A stretch of DNA of 50,270 nucleotides from NCBI RefSeq assembly GCF_014697075.1, contig NZ_JACJRE010000054.1:1-50270 (forward strand). The letters run 5' to 3'. The notes beneath the pieces were generated by a model. That model had not been told where the DNA came from and ran no database searches. It worked only from the letters and a program-made list of their open reading frames with translations. This stretch comes from Tolypothrix sp. FACHB-123. Its GTDB lineage: Bacteria > Cyanobacteriota > Cyanobacteriia > Cyanobacteriales > Nostocaceae. Below, in pieces: positions 1-8,864 of the stretch. The first letter of the stretch is position 1, and each line of letters opens with the position of its first letter. A program made the translations under genes and the position numbers.

Positions 1-175
1 GTGAAAGTTGGTGAAAGTTGGTGGTGATTGGTGGTCAGTTCATCAGTTGGTGAAAGTTGACCCTCATTTTGTTCATTGGTGAAAGTTGGTGAAAGTTGGT
101 GATTGGTGGTCAGTTCATCAGTTGGTGAAAGTTGACCCTCATTTTGTTCATTGGTGAAAGTTGGTGAAAGTTGGT
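1..175. repeat. 75/78-bp in-frame tandem repeat inside the replication gene
   Basis: The unit starting CAGTTGGTGAAAGTTGACCC begins at 44 and again at 119, which is a 75-bp period. Across the joined ends, a 78-bp unit runs from 50192. The two unit types differ by one extra GTG triplet. Both lengths are multiples of three, so the repeat encodes a 25- or 26-residue peptide (around LSPTFTNEQNEGQLSPTDEL on the minus strand) without breaking frame. Within each unit the decamer GTGAAAGTTG is itself repeated. The true copy number may be larger, because assemblers collapse such arrays. Confidence 0.9.
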
Positions 176-3074
176 GGTGAGTTGGTGGTGAGTTGGTGGT
201 CGCTAACCCTTGCTCTATCGACTTTTCAGCCCAAAATTTGGTGCTGTTGGTGCTGTTTTCTCTAATCTCACTTTTTTCTAAATCCGCTTTGATATCTATC
301 GAAGTAGTTTGTGTGTTTGAAAAAGTGGTTGAATTACCACCAACTTCACCAACTTTTTTTTCTATTGCTTGTCTAGTAATCGTTTCAGCCGTTGGTGGTA
401 CCACCAACTGACCACCAACTCCACCAACGTTTTTACGGATATTGCCAAGGTAGTATTTCTTACCAGTACGCGAGATAATGCCCATTTCTATTAGCAGTTG
501 GCAATCAAGGTCGATTTCGGCAGCGGGAATCTTTTTCAAGGCATTGATGTTGCGTTTGAGGTCGCTAACGGTAAAACCATCTCCTCGACGTGCAGCAAAC
601 TCTTGGATTTTGAGCAAGTTTCCTGCCAATGAAAGCTGGTCACTGTTTTTGGCATACAGTAGCCGCGCCTGTGCTACGTAAAAATCAATGATGTGACAGG
701 CCACTGCCATTGTGCGACCGTCAACAGATTGCCCTGGTGTGGTTTCTCCTGCTAACACTGCGTTAACTAGGTGCAGCCACAGGGCGAATCTACCCAGGTA
801 GGTTTGCAGTTTGGGGTAAGTAGCTTTGAGTCCTGGGTGTTCTTCGGCTTCTAGCCAATTTATCAGTTGGTGCTGGTATGCAGTGTAAATTTTCTTGGCA
901 TCATTGGTCAGGAAGTAATCACGCTCTGGCAGTTTACCCAAAGCTTGATAGAGTTTTGCCAAAGAGTCCTGTAACTGTTGCCCTGTACCGTCATCTTTTT
1001 GAAACAGATTGATATAAGCTAAAGGATTTTCCTTGAGGCAGAATAACCAACGGGCAAACTCACCTGCGTAATCTGCAAAGTCTTGTCTTTGTTGAAATTG
1101 TTTTAAAATTTCCGGTTGGGTGTTACCTGTACGGCTAATGGCAGAACGCTCTAGGTAAATACATTTGTCGCTGTCTACAACGTCTTTAGATAGTGCATCA
1201 CCGTTAAATTCGCTCAGGTCAATTTGGCTATCATCACCTTTACCACCGCGATATTTATTGCGTCCGGTGATGTAACCTGCCCACTCGTCGCGCCAGTAAA
1301 GAATTCCTCTCTGGTTCTCTCCGTGGATTTTTATCCGCGCCTCAGTCGTTGAACCTTGGACAATAAACCGTTTACGTGGTGTAGGTTCAGAAGGCAGTTC
1401 TTCACCTTTAGCGCAGTGTTTCAACTGGAGTTTGTAGTCGTCTTGTGCTTGTTTCCAATTGTTGTACTCGTTAGCCTCCAGCTTGTTTAGTGGATTGATG
1501 ATTGCTTTTTGTGCCGGAGTTTTTAATCTCCCAGTGGGAGCGACTACACAAGTCCAGAAAATTGATGTGACGGTATATGCTGTTCTAGGATCAACAACTA
1601 ATTGAGAGGAGGTACCAATTCTGGAGCCTGCTACTGGAAACAGAGTAGTTAACAATGCTTCTGGTGATACGGGCATGGCTTGAGCGGTAGCTTCTAGTAA
1701 GAGTGCTAGCTTGCCACCGTCACCCCACAGTAGTTGGCTTGGCGATAGTTCTGCCTTTTGTGCTTCTAGCAGTGTTGGTAATTGACGACCTGCCAATTTA
1801 CGATCAACAGATTGTTCAAACTCTATTGAGCGTGATTTGTAAAGTTTTAAGACATAACCTGAACTAGTACCCGCTTTTGTGGCAAGTTCCAACAACCTAG
1901 CTTCTAACTCGGATTGAAGGTAATTGCCTTCAATCAGTGAGTCAATTTCCCCTAGTAGTTCATTTGTACTGAATGAAAATCTGGTAATTGTGGGATGGGG
2001 AATTACCTTAGAGTTGGTGTCAGGTGTTAAGAGTGGTTGCTTTTGGTATGGTCTAACTTGCTGTTGGTGTTGCCAAGCTTTGATGCAGTTGATGAGCGCG
2101 TCATCACTTAATGTTGGAGTGGGGTTGTCTTTGGCGGCTGATTTCCAAATTGAGTCGGCTTCTCTAGCATCGAGTGGCGGGGAACAGCGAGAGCTATAGT
2201 CATCCAGTAATGTTCTGGGGTCGCCTGAATACCTGTACCCCAAGTGGGTAAGTCTGGCGGCTGTGCCGATGAGGTTACGGGCGAGTTTTGCGCCTTTATT
2301 ATTTCTTTCTCCAATACCTGCACCGCCGTCAATTAGTTGGCGATCGTCTTTGCTGAGGCATTGGTAAAGTGGCACGTCCCCAGTGGGTAACTGTAGCTCT
2401 CTGGGTGCAGTTGCTGCTGTCTTTTTGGTGGGAATATTCTCCCGTAAATCTTGGTAACTGTAGCGTTTACCACTATTGAGGATAATTTGAGATTGACTAT
2501 TAGGTATGTTGTTTGCTGCAAAGTGCCAGCATCCCGCTAATCTCATCACCCGTGATGGGTTTTTAAGGGAGCGGTCAGCATCAGCAAATTCTAATAAATC
2601 AGTTTGAAGCGATCGCCATTGCTCTACTGTACAAGGCTCATCAAAAATCCAGTAGCTATGAATTGATTTACCGCCGCTATCTACCTGTAAACTAGGCTCT
2701 GGTAATCCAAGCGAATGCCACAATTCTACCTGCAATTGCTTGTCGAGGTTGTCATGTTCGTAGAAGATAGCGCGGCAAGACGTTACATCCTTGTCAGCTT
2801 GTCCACCACCGTTGACTACGAAGTAAACTCCTCTGCCATCTGATTGCCAAGCACTAACTGTTTTGATTAACTGTTCGAGATTATTTACTGAAGCGCTTCT
2901 ACCTTTATCGTCTTTTTTGCGTGGGTCATCATTGGGGTAAAACGAGCGCAGGTAGATTGTGTCTCCTCTCTTATAACCTAGCGCTGCTAGGTGTTGTGCT
3001 ATCTGGTCACGGTCTACAAATAGATCTTTTTTAGGTGTTTCAATTGTCTTTGGCTGATAATTGACCTTATTCAC
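1..3074 (-). CDS. DUF3987 plasmid replication protein (primase/helicase-like), 3' end runs off the left edge
   Basis: An uninterrupted minus-strand frame runs from a GTG at 3074 to the left edge. The start is supported by an AGGAG nine bases upstream. The N-terminal part resembles RepB-type DNA primase, with VVNGGGQADKDV near residue 82 and the acidic pair IFYEHD near 105. A PriCT-like helical segment follows at roughly 255-311. Next comes the DUF3987 helicase-like region, with a diverged Walker A (VVAPTGRLKTPAQK) near residue 510. The last roughly 90 codons in the window are rich in Thr, Asn and Pro and become a tandem repeat. Proteins with this architecture are common on cyanobacterial plasmids and are presumed to start replication; that role is inferred. 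The frame continues in register at the right edge (49926-50270), giving a protein of about 1124 residues if the molecule is circular. Confidence 0.85.
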   Translation of the reverse strand, partial: MNKVNYQPKTIETPKKDLFVDRDQIAQHLAALGYKRGDTIYLRSFYPNDDPRKKDDKGRSASVNNLEQLIKTVSAWQSDGRGVYFVVNGGGQADKDVTSCRAIFYEHDNLDKQLQVELWHSLGLPEPSLQVDSGGKSIHSYWIFDEPCTVEQWRSLQTDLLEFADADRSLKNPSRVMRLAGCWHFAANNIPNSQSQIILNSGKRYSYQDLRENIPTKKTAATAPRELQLPTGDVPLYQCLSKDDRQLIDGGAGIGERNNKGAKLARNLIGTAARLTHLGYRYSGDPRTLLDDYSSRCSPPLDAREADSIWKSAAKDNPTPTLSDDALINCIKAWQHQQQVRPYQKQPLLTPDTNSKVIPHPTITRFSFSTNELLGEIDSLIEGNYLQSELEARLLELATKAGTSSGYVLKLYKSRSIEFEQSVDRKLAGRQLPTLLEAQKAELSPSQLLWGDGGKLALLLEATAQAMPVSPEALLTTLFPVAGSRIGTSSQLVVDPRTAYTVTSIFWTCVVAPTGRLKTPAQKAIINPLNKLEANEYNNWKQAQDDYKLQLKHCAKGEELPSEPTPRKRFIVQGSTTEARIKIHGENQRGILYWRDEWAGYITGRNKYRGGKGDDSQIDLSEFNGDALSKDVVDSDKCIYLERSAISRTGNTQPEILKQFQQRQDFADYAGEFARWLFCLKENPLAYINLFQKDDGTGQQLQDSLAKLYQALGKLPERDYFLTNDAKKIYTAYQHQLINWLEAEEHPGLKATYPKLQTYLGRFALWLHLVNAVLAGETTPGQSVDGRTMAVACHIIDFYVAQARLLYAKNSDQLSLAGNLLKIQEFAARRGDGFTVSDLKRNINALKKIPAAEIDLDCQLLIEMGIISRTGKKYYLGNIRKNVGGVGGQLVVPPTAETITRQAIEKKVGEVGGNSTTFSNTQTTSIDIKADLEKSEIRENSTNSTKFWAEKSIEQGLATTNSPPTHHQLSPTFTNEQNEGQLSPTDELTTNHQLSPTFTNEQNEGQLSPTDELTTNHHQLSPTF

Positions 3075-3645
3075 AGCAATTTGCTCCTGATACTTAATAT
3101 TTTGAGTATCGGAGGGGTTTTTTGCGCTGCTATGCCTTATAGCTATGGATTGCTGCGTGGCTTGGTTTAGCTCATTTTGATGAGAATCACAGATGCAGCA
3201 TTGGCATCAATTGGCATCCACTATGGATGCCACAAATTCTGCGGCAACCCGTATAATAAAGTAAGCAATGCGAACTGAATCTCTTTTCAACCAATCAGTG
3301 CTTTCTAAGCTGCCAACTTACTTCACTGATATGGTCTGTTTGAGATCAACCCGCTCCGGACAGACAATTCAAAATGTCTAACTATAGCTGTAGGACAAAG
3401 CGTTCACTACCTAGTGAGTTTTGTCCTTTCAGCGTTTTGGTACTTTTTACTGTTCACCTCCGTTACACTCTTCATTTAGGGTATTGCTTGATCTTACAAA
3501 AGTTTTTGCTACCTACAACTTAATATTAGTTTGATTTTTTACTTTAAATTTCTCCACATTTATTGAAGTTTGTTTACGAAAAAAAAGAGGGTTTGTAGCC
3601 CACTCCGACTTTAGTGATTACCCAATCTGAAGCTTGAGTTCTCGC
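3075..3645. other. Non-coding region upstream of the replication gene with two hairpins; candidate origin or copy-control region
   Basis: No gene is convincing here. Two inverted repeats stand out. The first is at 3213-3231 (GGCATCCA, 3-base loop, TGGATGCC), about 140 bases upstream of the GTG, preceded by a direct copy of TTGGCATC. The second is at 3392-3427, with nested arms AGGACAA/TTGTCCT and TCACTA/TAGTGA. An A-run at 3579-3588 would read as a T-run on the minus strand. Placement directly upstream of the replication gene suggests control of its transcript or an origin, but there is no direct sign of initiator-binding sites. Confidence 0.35.
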
Positions 3646-3654
3646 TCAAGCTTC
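3629..3654 (-). terminator. Hairpin at the 3' end of the 100-aa gene; possible terminator without a U-tract
   Basis: GAAGCTTGAG, a 6-base loop and CTCAAGCTTC form a perfect 10-bp stem that overlaps the stop codon at 3646-3648. No T-run follows on the minus strand, so it may be an attenuator or RNA-stability element rather than a true terminator. Confidence 0.35.
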
Positions 3655-3948
3655 CCCTGCCTCAGATGTTGCCTCTGCCTTCACTTTTTTTTCAAACACC
3701 TGGATGTTTGGCTCTTCCAGTACAAAACCCTGATCTGTTTGTTGACCGAGTTTACCAGCGATAGCAGCTACCCACTGAGGATAGCTGCTAGCAGCGTCAG
3801 TCAGTTTCTTCCAAATTTTTGGTTTGACGGTAACGCTGATAATACGTCCACCACAGTCAACCTCGAATTGTTGCCAGCCGTTTTCTACGGTATTACTTTG
3901 AGGCAGTTCATTAATTTTGATTATTACTTCGAGTTTTCCTGCAATCAT
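3646..3948 (-). CDS. Conserved cyanobacterial plasmid protein, 100 aa, possibly FinO-like
   Basis: The ATG at 3948 is chosen because GGAGAG lies five bases upstream; a GTG two codons earlier (3954) is an alternative. The protein has a beta-rich start (GKLEVIIKINELP), a central NGWQQFEVDCGG..SVTVKPKIW segment, and a conserved-looking WVAAIAGKLGQ..GFVLEEPNIQVFEKK stretch. I recall similar small proteins on cyanobacterial plasmids carrying the label fertility-inhibition FinO-like. That label is from memory and no RNA-chaperone activity can be read from the sequence. The gene lies 12 bases downstream of the ribbon-helix-helix gene, so the two are probably co-transcribed. Confidence 0.75.
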   Translation of the reverse strand: MIAGKLEVIIKINELPQSNTVENGWQQFEVDCGGRIISVTVKPKIWKKLTDAASSYPQWVAAIAGKLGQQTDQGFVLEEPNIQVFEKKVKAEATSEAGEA

Positions 3949-3960
3949 AGGCACTCTCCA

Positions 3961-4128
3961 TTACTTGTCTGGTGAGGGATCATTTTCTTCTAGCCATTTA
4001 TCTAGAAGTTCATTGAGTACCGTATCCATATTGGTTTTGAGCTTGATGCAAGCGATTTTAAAACGATCGCGTTTATCAGACTCAACACGGAGCCTGATAA
4101 AAACAGGCTCTTTTGCATTTTTACCCAT
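3961..4128 (-). CDS. Small ribbon-helix-helix DNA-binding protein, 55 aa
   Basis: This short gene runs from ATG at 4128 to TAA at 3961. The product has the classic ribbon-helix-helix layout. A short beta strand (VFIRLRV) is followed by a basic first helix (SDKRDRFKIACIKLK) and a second helix opened by a TNMDTVL turn and ending KWLEEN. Such proteins bind operators as dimers and often act as plasmid copy-number or partition regulators; either role is inferred. It is the first gene of a likely two-gene minus-strand operon and diverges from the pPIWI-RE island across a 282-bp gap, so it could control either side. Confidence 0.75.
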   Translation of the reverse strand: MGKNAKEPVFIRLRVESDKRDRFKIACIKLKTNMDTVLNELLDKWLEENDPSPDK

Positions 4129-4410
4129 ATTGTTACTTATAGCACCTTATTTTGGTCAGCAATGATTGAGGCTGACTTGGACTCGCTCAATGAACAGGAA
4201 TTAGTCAAAGGTGGCAAATAAATATAAAGCGCAGTCTAAACAGATTTTCTTAATTTTTTACCCCATTTCAATGCTTAGAGTCTTGCCGCCTCAAGTACAG
4301 TCCAAGCTCAATAGTCTGGATAATCTTTTTTAAATTTTATTTTTTCATATACGCAACTCGTAATTTTCAAGTTACTATTATAAAAATTCTATTTTTTAGG
4401 ATAGTAACTG

Positions 4411-5661
4411 GTGATCAGACTCGATATACCCACACTTGAGCAAATTTCTGCTGGTCTAATCAAGGTTCAAGCATGTCAGGGCAGGCTTTATCCTTACCCT
4501 CAAGACTTGCAACTGGGTTACGACAGGGTAGTTTTGGCATTTCTAGTGGGCGGTAAAGCTCTTGATGTACCAGATAGTATTCCGAAGTTTTACGAACTTT
4601 GCGAACAGCCTTTTGAAGAATGGGGAGTGGAAATTGACGACGAAATAGACTCAAGCGACTCTTTGCTTTTTTTGGGAGAACCTACGGAATTAACGATTGA
4701 ATTAGCAGAAGCGTTTGGTGGGAGTGTACTGAGCCAAGAACAAACAAAAATTGCAACCGAATTACTGCAACACTGTCAGTCACACCCACAAGGAGTACAA
4801 ATTTACACCAAATTCCGGAGGTTTATTATTGAGCATCCTGTTTTGTCAAACCAGGAGTTCGTAAAAGCAAAAGGGGATTTTGGACTGGGTGTTGGGCTGT
4901 CTGATCTTTTAGATGAGTGCTACGAACCTGTACCGAGTTGCTACGAGTTAGAGGGAAACTTCTATGCCTGCCCGTACTGTCATGCGCTGGCTGGAGTAAA
5001 TCCGCAAGGGCAAGTGATTGCAAACTCTAGCTGTAACCGTTGTCCACCTGGACGCAGACTCAAGCGCAAAGTAAAACTACCAAGTGACTGCTTAAAACTC
5101 AAGCGTGGCATCGAACGCTTTTGGTTTTACCCTGGACGTGCAGAAATTCAACTCTTTCAGAAGTTAGTAGATTTGGGGCTAGAGGTTGAACTTTATCCAG
5201 AGTGCGATCGCTATGACTTGAGAATTAAGTTTCCTGATGGTGAAGTATGGGCACTCGATTTGAAGGATTACTCTAATCCCTATCTATTAGTCAGGAATTT
5301 AGGTGATGAACCAATACCCAGTGAACCACCTTGGGATGTTGCATATATTGTTATCCCTGCGGAGCGGAAGAAAGACCGTCCTGCTTATCTTAAAGAATTG
5401 AAATCACGATGGCGGTGGGAGAATGTTAAACCCGTCTTCGATGATGCAGTTTTTGCACTAGCCAAGAAAAAAGCGGGTGTGCGCGAAGTGGAAGTGCAAG
5501 CGAGCGAAACTGGGGTGGAGAGCGATACACCTCCTACTAATAGTAAGCAAAGCTACACCAATACAGAAGGGGACACACGTTCTACCAATAGTAAAGGGGG
5601 TGAGGAGAAAAGTACAAAGCGCGATAAAAGTCCCACTAAAAACAAGGGGAGAAAGACATGA
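4411..5661 (+). CDS. pPIWI-RE island REase-fold protein with zinc ribbon, 416 aa
   Basis: The GTG start at 4411 has AGGA about 10 bases upstream. The central part carries a zinc ribbon (CPYCHALAG...CNRCPPG, residues about 187-216). It is followed by a restriction-endonuclease core: EIQLFQKLVDLGLEVELYP, then RYDLRIKFPDGEVWALDLKDYS near residues 267-290. The D...D-x-K arrangement fits PD-(D/E)xK nucleases. The C-terminal roughly 60 residues are low-complexity Thr, Asn, Ser and Lys. The stop overlaps the next ATG by four bases, so translation is coupled to the helicase. A REase next to a DinG-type helicase and a PIWI protein is the three-gene pPIWI-RE arrangement predicted by Burroughs, Iyer and Aravind. 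The nuclease is inferred to cut DNA selected by the PIWI protein. Confidence 0.8.
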   Translation: MIRLDIPTLEQISAGLIKVQACQGRLYPYPQDLQLGYDRVVLAFLVGGKALDVPDSIPKFYELCEQPFEEWGVEIDDEIDSSDSLLFLGEPTELTIELAEAFGGSVLSQEQTKIATELLQHCQSHPQGVQIYTKFRRFIIEHPVLSNQEFVKAKGDFGLGVGLSDLLDECYEPVPSCYELEGNFYACPYCHALAGVNPQGQVIANSSCNRCPPGRRLKRKVKLPSDCLKLKRGIERFWFYPGRAEIQLFQKLVDLGLEVELYPECDRYDLRIKFPDGEVWALDLKDYSNPYLLVRNLGDEPIPSEPPWDVAYIVIPAERKKDRPAYLKELKSRWRWENVKPVFDDAVFALAKKKAGVREVEVQASETGVESDTPPTNSKQSYTNTEGDTRSTNSKGGEEKSTKRDKSPTKNKGRKT

Positions 5662-8600
5662 GAGAAACGAGGTCTTGGCGCTACAAAGTTACACAATCCC
5701 TACAAAAACAAACGAATTTACATAAAGACCAGATTGAGGCGTTGCTCGATTTGGAACTATGCTTGTTTGCTATTGAAAAGTTAGGTGTTCAATCAGAACT
5801 TGAAACAGCAATTTCTGTATGGCTACTAATATCTAATCGATTTTATCTGTTTCCGCGCTTGGCTTTGTTGGTGGAGACAGTAGAAGCAAAGAGAACGCTA
5901 TTTAATCTCAGGCAGTTAGTTCCGTATTTAACAAACCAAGATGTTACAGAACAGTTGCTAAAGTTATACAACCAAATTCCCTCGAAGTACCGAGCCTACG
6001 ATGTTGATGATAAAACTTATCGGTTCACTCGGAAATCCATGCCTTCTATCTGGGGCAACCGTTTTGAGCGTTTTGAGGAATTGCTTGGTAACAAATTGAA
6101 GTATCGCCAGCGTACTGTTAAATATGCAGAACCAGGTAGAGAATATCGCTTTCGCTCTGGAGAAAACACTTACAGCGTCAGAATTCCAAAGGATTTGCCC
6201 TTATGCCAAGGCAGGGTTCTATCAGTACATCGCGAGAATAATAAAGCAATCTCTGTCACACGAGAAGAAATGGAGTCGGCAGCAAATCTTCTAGATGAAC
6301 ACTGCGGTCAAAACCATGAAGGGCGTTTATCAGATATCATCCTTGAGCATTTTCAAGGAATGGGGTTTGTCGAACTCGACACTATAGTGTTCGACGGGGT
6401 AAAAAACTTAGTTGGGCTGCTAAATGCAGGTAAATCGACACTAATTGAAATTCTGACTGTAGCAGTAGCAAAAAAAGGACACCGAGTTGGCATTGTCTTT
6501 AACGAAGTTGTGACGTGCCTAAGAATGGCTAGTCTACTTAAAAAAGTCGGCTTACGAGTATCAGTAGTAATTGGTCAAAGGAATCGAAAAGTTCATCTTG
6601 AGAACTGGCATAGTGTGGATGGTGGGATAGACGGCTTCACACACTTATCTACAGCTTGTCCCTTAAGCCAATACTTTCAACCTTCAAATCCTCTTTCTCC
6701 TCCTTGCTTTGATTTAAGAGAAGTAAAAGACTCGGACGACAATAATACTAGTAATGGTAACAGTAATAATAATAGCAACGGGGATGGTGTAAGAATTTGT
6801 CCCCTGATTGGGCAGTGTCCAAGACACCGAGATGCTAACGAACTTGCTGACGCAGATGTTATTTTGACAACAGTAGCTGCTGCAATATTCACTCGTCCCC
6901 TACCGCACGTAAGCCCACAGTCAATTACCTACTATGAATTGATGTACCGGACTTGTAGCGTCGTGTTTTTCGACGAGTGTGACAAGGTGCAATCGAACCT
7001 CGACTCAACATTTTTACCTGCTATCAAATTAATTGAGAGAGGCAGTAATGGATTTCTCGATCAAGTAGTAACATGGACGCGAGCTACTAAACTACGTAAT
7101 TCTAGAAACGATTTACGGCAGCTTACTTTTGGACAATTCAATCATGCTTTGCAAAATGCCGATACGCTTGTTGATAATATTTGCACACAATTGCAACTAT
7201 CCCCTGATGAAAGCGAGTGGCTGGCTGAGAAATTCTTTACCTGTTCGTCCCTAGCTAGGGATTTTGTATTAGAAATTGCCGAAGCTGAAGGCGTAGATAC
7301 TGAATCATCTACCTTTATTCTTGATAAAAACCCGATTTATCAGGAATTAGCTGATTTCCTGCTAGGCGATTGGAAAAACTCCTGGCTTGCTGAGTATGCA
7401 ATGAGACTTCAGAGTGAAAACTACCAAGAACAGCAGGAAACAATTGCCAAAATACAAACAAAACTCACTGAAAAAGGCTGGTTGAAGGCAATTAAAGACA
7501 AGTGGGGATTTTGTAGCAAGTTTGCATTATTCCTCAAATTAGTCCTTTTTGTGTCATTTTTTCAACAGTCAATCAAAACTGCATACGGGCTTGAGCAGCA
7601 AGTAGATGGAGCCGAAGAAATAGTTTTCTTTAATCGCATTCCACGGGACTTTTACGGGTTGATACCGGGACTAGCATCTGGTTTGGTTTGCGGGTTCAAG
7701 CTGGAACGGCAAGAGAATCAATTAACACTTTGGTACTTCCAAGCACTGGGACAAGGGCGCTGGCTGTTGGAGAATTTTTCCCATGTCTTTGCTGATGAAG
7801 GTACTCAAGGAGCGCACGCTTTGTTACTAAGTGGTACAAGTTGGGCTGGGCAAAGTCCCATTTACCATCTGGAACGCCAAGTCGATTACTTGTTACGTCC
7901 AAGGGTTAGGAAAGCTATCGAAGCAATTTCTGAAAGTAGTTTTCACTTTTCTCCTTGTTACTATCCAGATGGTAGCCCTGTCCGGGTTTCTGGGGCAACA
8001 AATAAGGAAGAAGCTCTGTTGCAGGTAGTGCGCTCTTTACTTCGTCAAACTGACATCTTGCAACGTGATTTTGACACGTTACCTGAAGGTAGAAAGCGTT
8101 TAATTTGGTATGTCAATAGTTACGAGCAGGTGGATTTTGTTTACGATGCCATCAAGAGCATTGATACTAGCTCCTATTGGAAAGAACGGGTGGCGGCTTT
8201 GACTTCGCGATCGCCACTGGAGGAAATTGACGAATCTTTGATTTCTCGCAGTAACGTTGAAAATTTTGCTGATACTAATCGAGCAATTTTAATTGCGCCA
8301 ATAGCAGCGATTGGGCGGGGTAAGAATATTTTAAATGAGGAAGGACTGAGTGCATTTGGTGGAGCATATTTTTTAGTTCGTCCGCATCCCGCACCTGATG
8401 ACCTCGATTATAAATTTCGACTGGCATTGTGGAGAGAAAGAAAAGCGATAGCCCAAGAGAGAGAGGGAAACTTTATTAATGCTTGCGACTCTTGGCGTAG
8501 CGAAGGCTATGGCATCTTTCTCAAAAGTCTTGATACCATCTTGCAGTATTCCCACAAGGGACTATCCAAAGAACTACGCGAAGGACTGATTTGGAGTTTG

Positions 8601-8864
8601 ATGGTGCTTACTTGGCAGGCGATCGCCCGAACAATTCGTGGTAATCAGCCGACTTTAGTTCGTTTTATTGATGCAGCATGGGCACCTAACCTTGCCCAGA
8701 AGAAAGCTGAAACTGAAAAAGATTCCTTACTTAAAGGATTTAAGTACGTTCTGCAACCGTACTTTGGCAAAACCAGAACAGGCTATGACCAAATCGACAT
8801 CGCGCTAGTGCGATCGCTTTACGAACCTTTTTACCGTGCATTGGAGAAAATAGATGGCATATAA
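5658..8864 (+). CDS. pPIWI-RE island DinG/XPD-like helicase, 1068 aa
   Basis: The Walker A is GLLNAGKST at residues 253-261, preceded by a helical region including LSDIILEHFQGMGF. Four cysteines (CPLSQ, PPCFD, RICPL, GQCPRH) lie between motif Ia and the DExH box, as in the Fe-S cluster of XPD/DinG helicases. A 20-residue Asn/Ser/Gly linker is inserted between the second and third cysteine. The Walker B is VVFFDECDK near residue 436. The C-terminal half includes a motif V/VI-like region (ANFADTNRAILIAPIAAIGRGKNI). The Walker A is unusual for this family (N-A-G-K-S instead of G-T-G-K-T). It overlaps both neighbours (4 and 11 bases), so it is part of one translational unit. It probably unwinds DNA or R-loops for the PIWI-RE protein. 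Confidence 0.8.
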   Translation: MRETRSWRYKVTQSLQKQTNLHKDQIEALLDLELCLFAIEKLGVQSELETAISVWLLISNRFYLFPRLALLVETVEAKRTLFNLRQLVPYLTNQDVTEQLLKLYNQIPSKYRAYDVDDKTYRFTRKSMPSIWGNRFERFEELLGNKLKYRQRTVKYAEPGREYRFRSGENTYSVRIPKDLPLCQGRVLSVHRENNKAISVTREEMESAANLLDEHCGQNHEGRLSDIILEHFQGMGFVELDTIVFDGVKNLVGLLNAGKSTLIEILTVAVAKKGHRVGIVFNEVVTCLRMASLLKKVGLRVSVVIGQRNRKVHLENWHSVDGGIDGFTHLSTACPLSQYFQPSNPLSPPCFDLREVKDSDDNNTSNGNSNNNSNGDGVRICPLIGQCPRHRDANELADADVILTTVAAAIFTRPLPHVSPQSITYYELMYRTCSVVFFDECDKVQSNLDSTFLPAIKLIERGSNGFLDQVVTWTRATKLRNSRNDLRQLTFGQFNHALQNADTLVDNICTQLQLSPDESEWLAEKFFTCSSLARDFVLEIAEAEGVDTESSTFILDKNPIYQELADFLLGDWKNSWLAEYAMRLQSENYQEQQETIAKIQTKLTEKGWLKAIKDKWGFCSKFALFLKLVLFVSFFQQSIKTAYGLEQQVDGAEEIVFFNRIPRDFYGLIPGLASGLVCGFKLERQENQLTLWYFQALGQGRWLLENFSHVFADEGTQGAHALLLSGTSWAGQSPIYHLERQVDYLLRPRVRKAIEAISESSFHFSPCYYPDGSPVRVSGATNKEEALLQVVRSLLRQTDILQRDFDTLPEGRKRLIWYVNSYEQVDFVYDAIKSIDTSSYWKERVAALTSRSPLEEIDESLISRSNVENFADTNRAILIAPIAAIGRGKNILNEEGLSAFGGAYFLVRPHPAPDDLDYKFRLALWRERKAIAQEREGNFINACDSWRSEGYGIFLKSLDTILQYSHKGLSKELREGLIWSLMVLTWQAIARTIRGNQPTLVRFIDAAWAPNLAQKKAETEKDSLLKGFKYVLQPYFGKTRTGYDQIDIALVRSLYEPFYRALEKIDGI

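Noticed and set aside
1-190. CRISPR-like array from the repeats at both edges
   Set aside because: Units are 75/78 bp, directly abutting, without variable spacers, and keep a single open frame of the replication gene.
193-2199. Plus-strand open frames at 193-411, 478-681 and 1924-2199
   Set aside because: They lie inside the minus-strand replication gene, which has clear primase/helicase motifs; they lack ribosome sites and sensible composition.
3634-4165. Plus-strand open frames opposite the 100-aa and RHH genes
   Set aside because: The minus-strand products have ribosome sites and recognisable protein character; the plus-strand ones do not.
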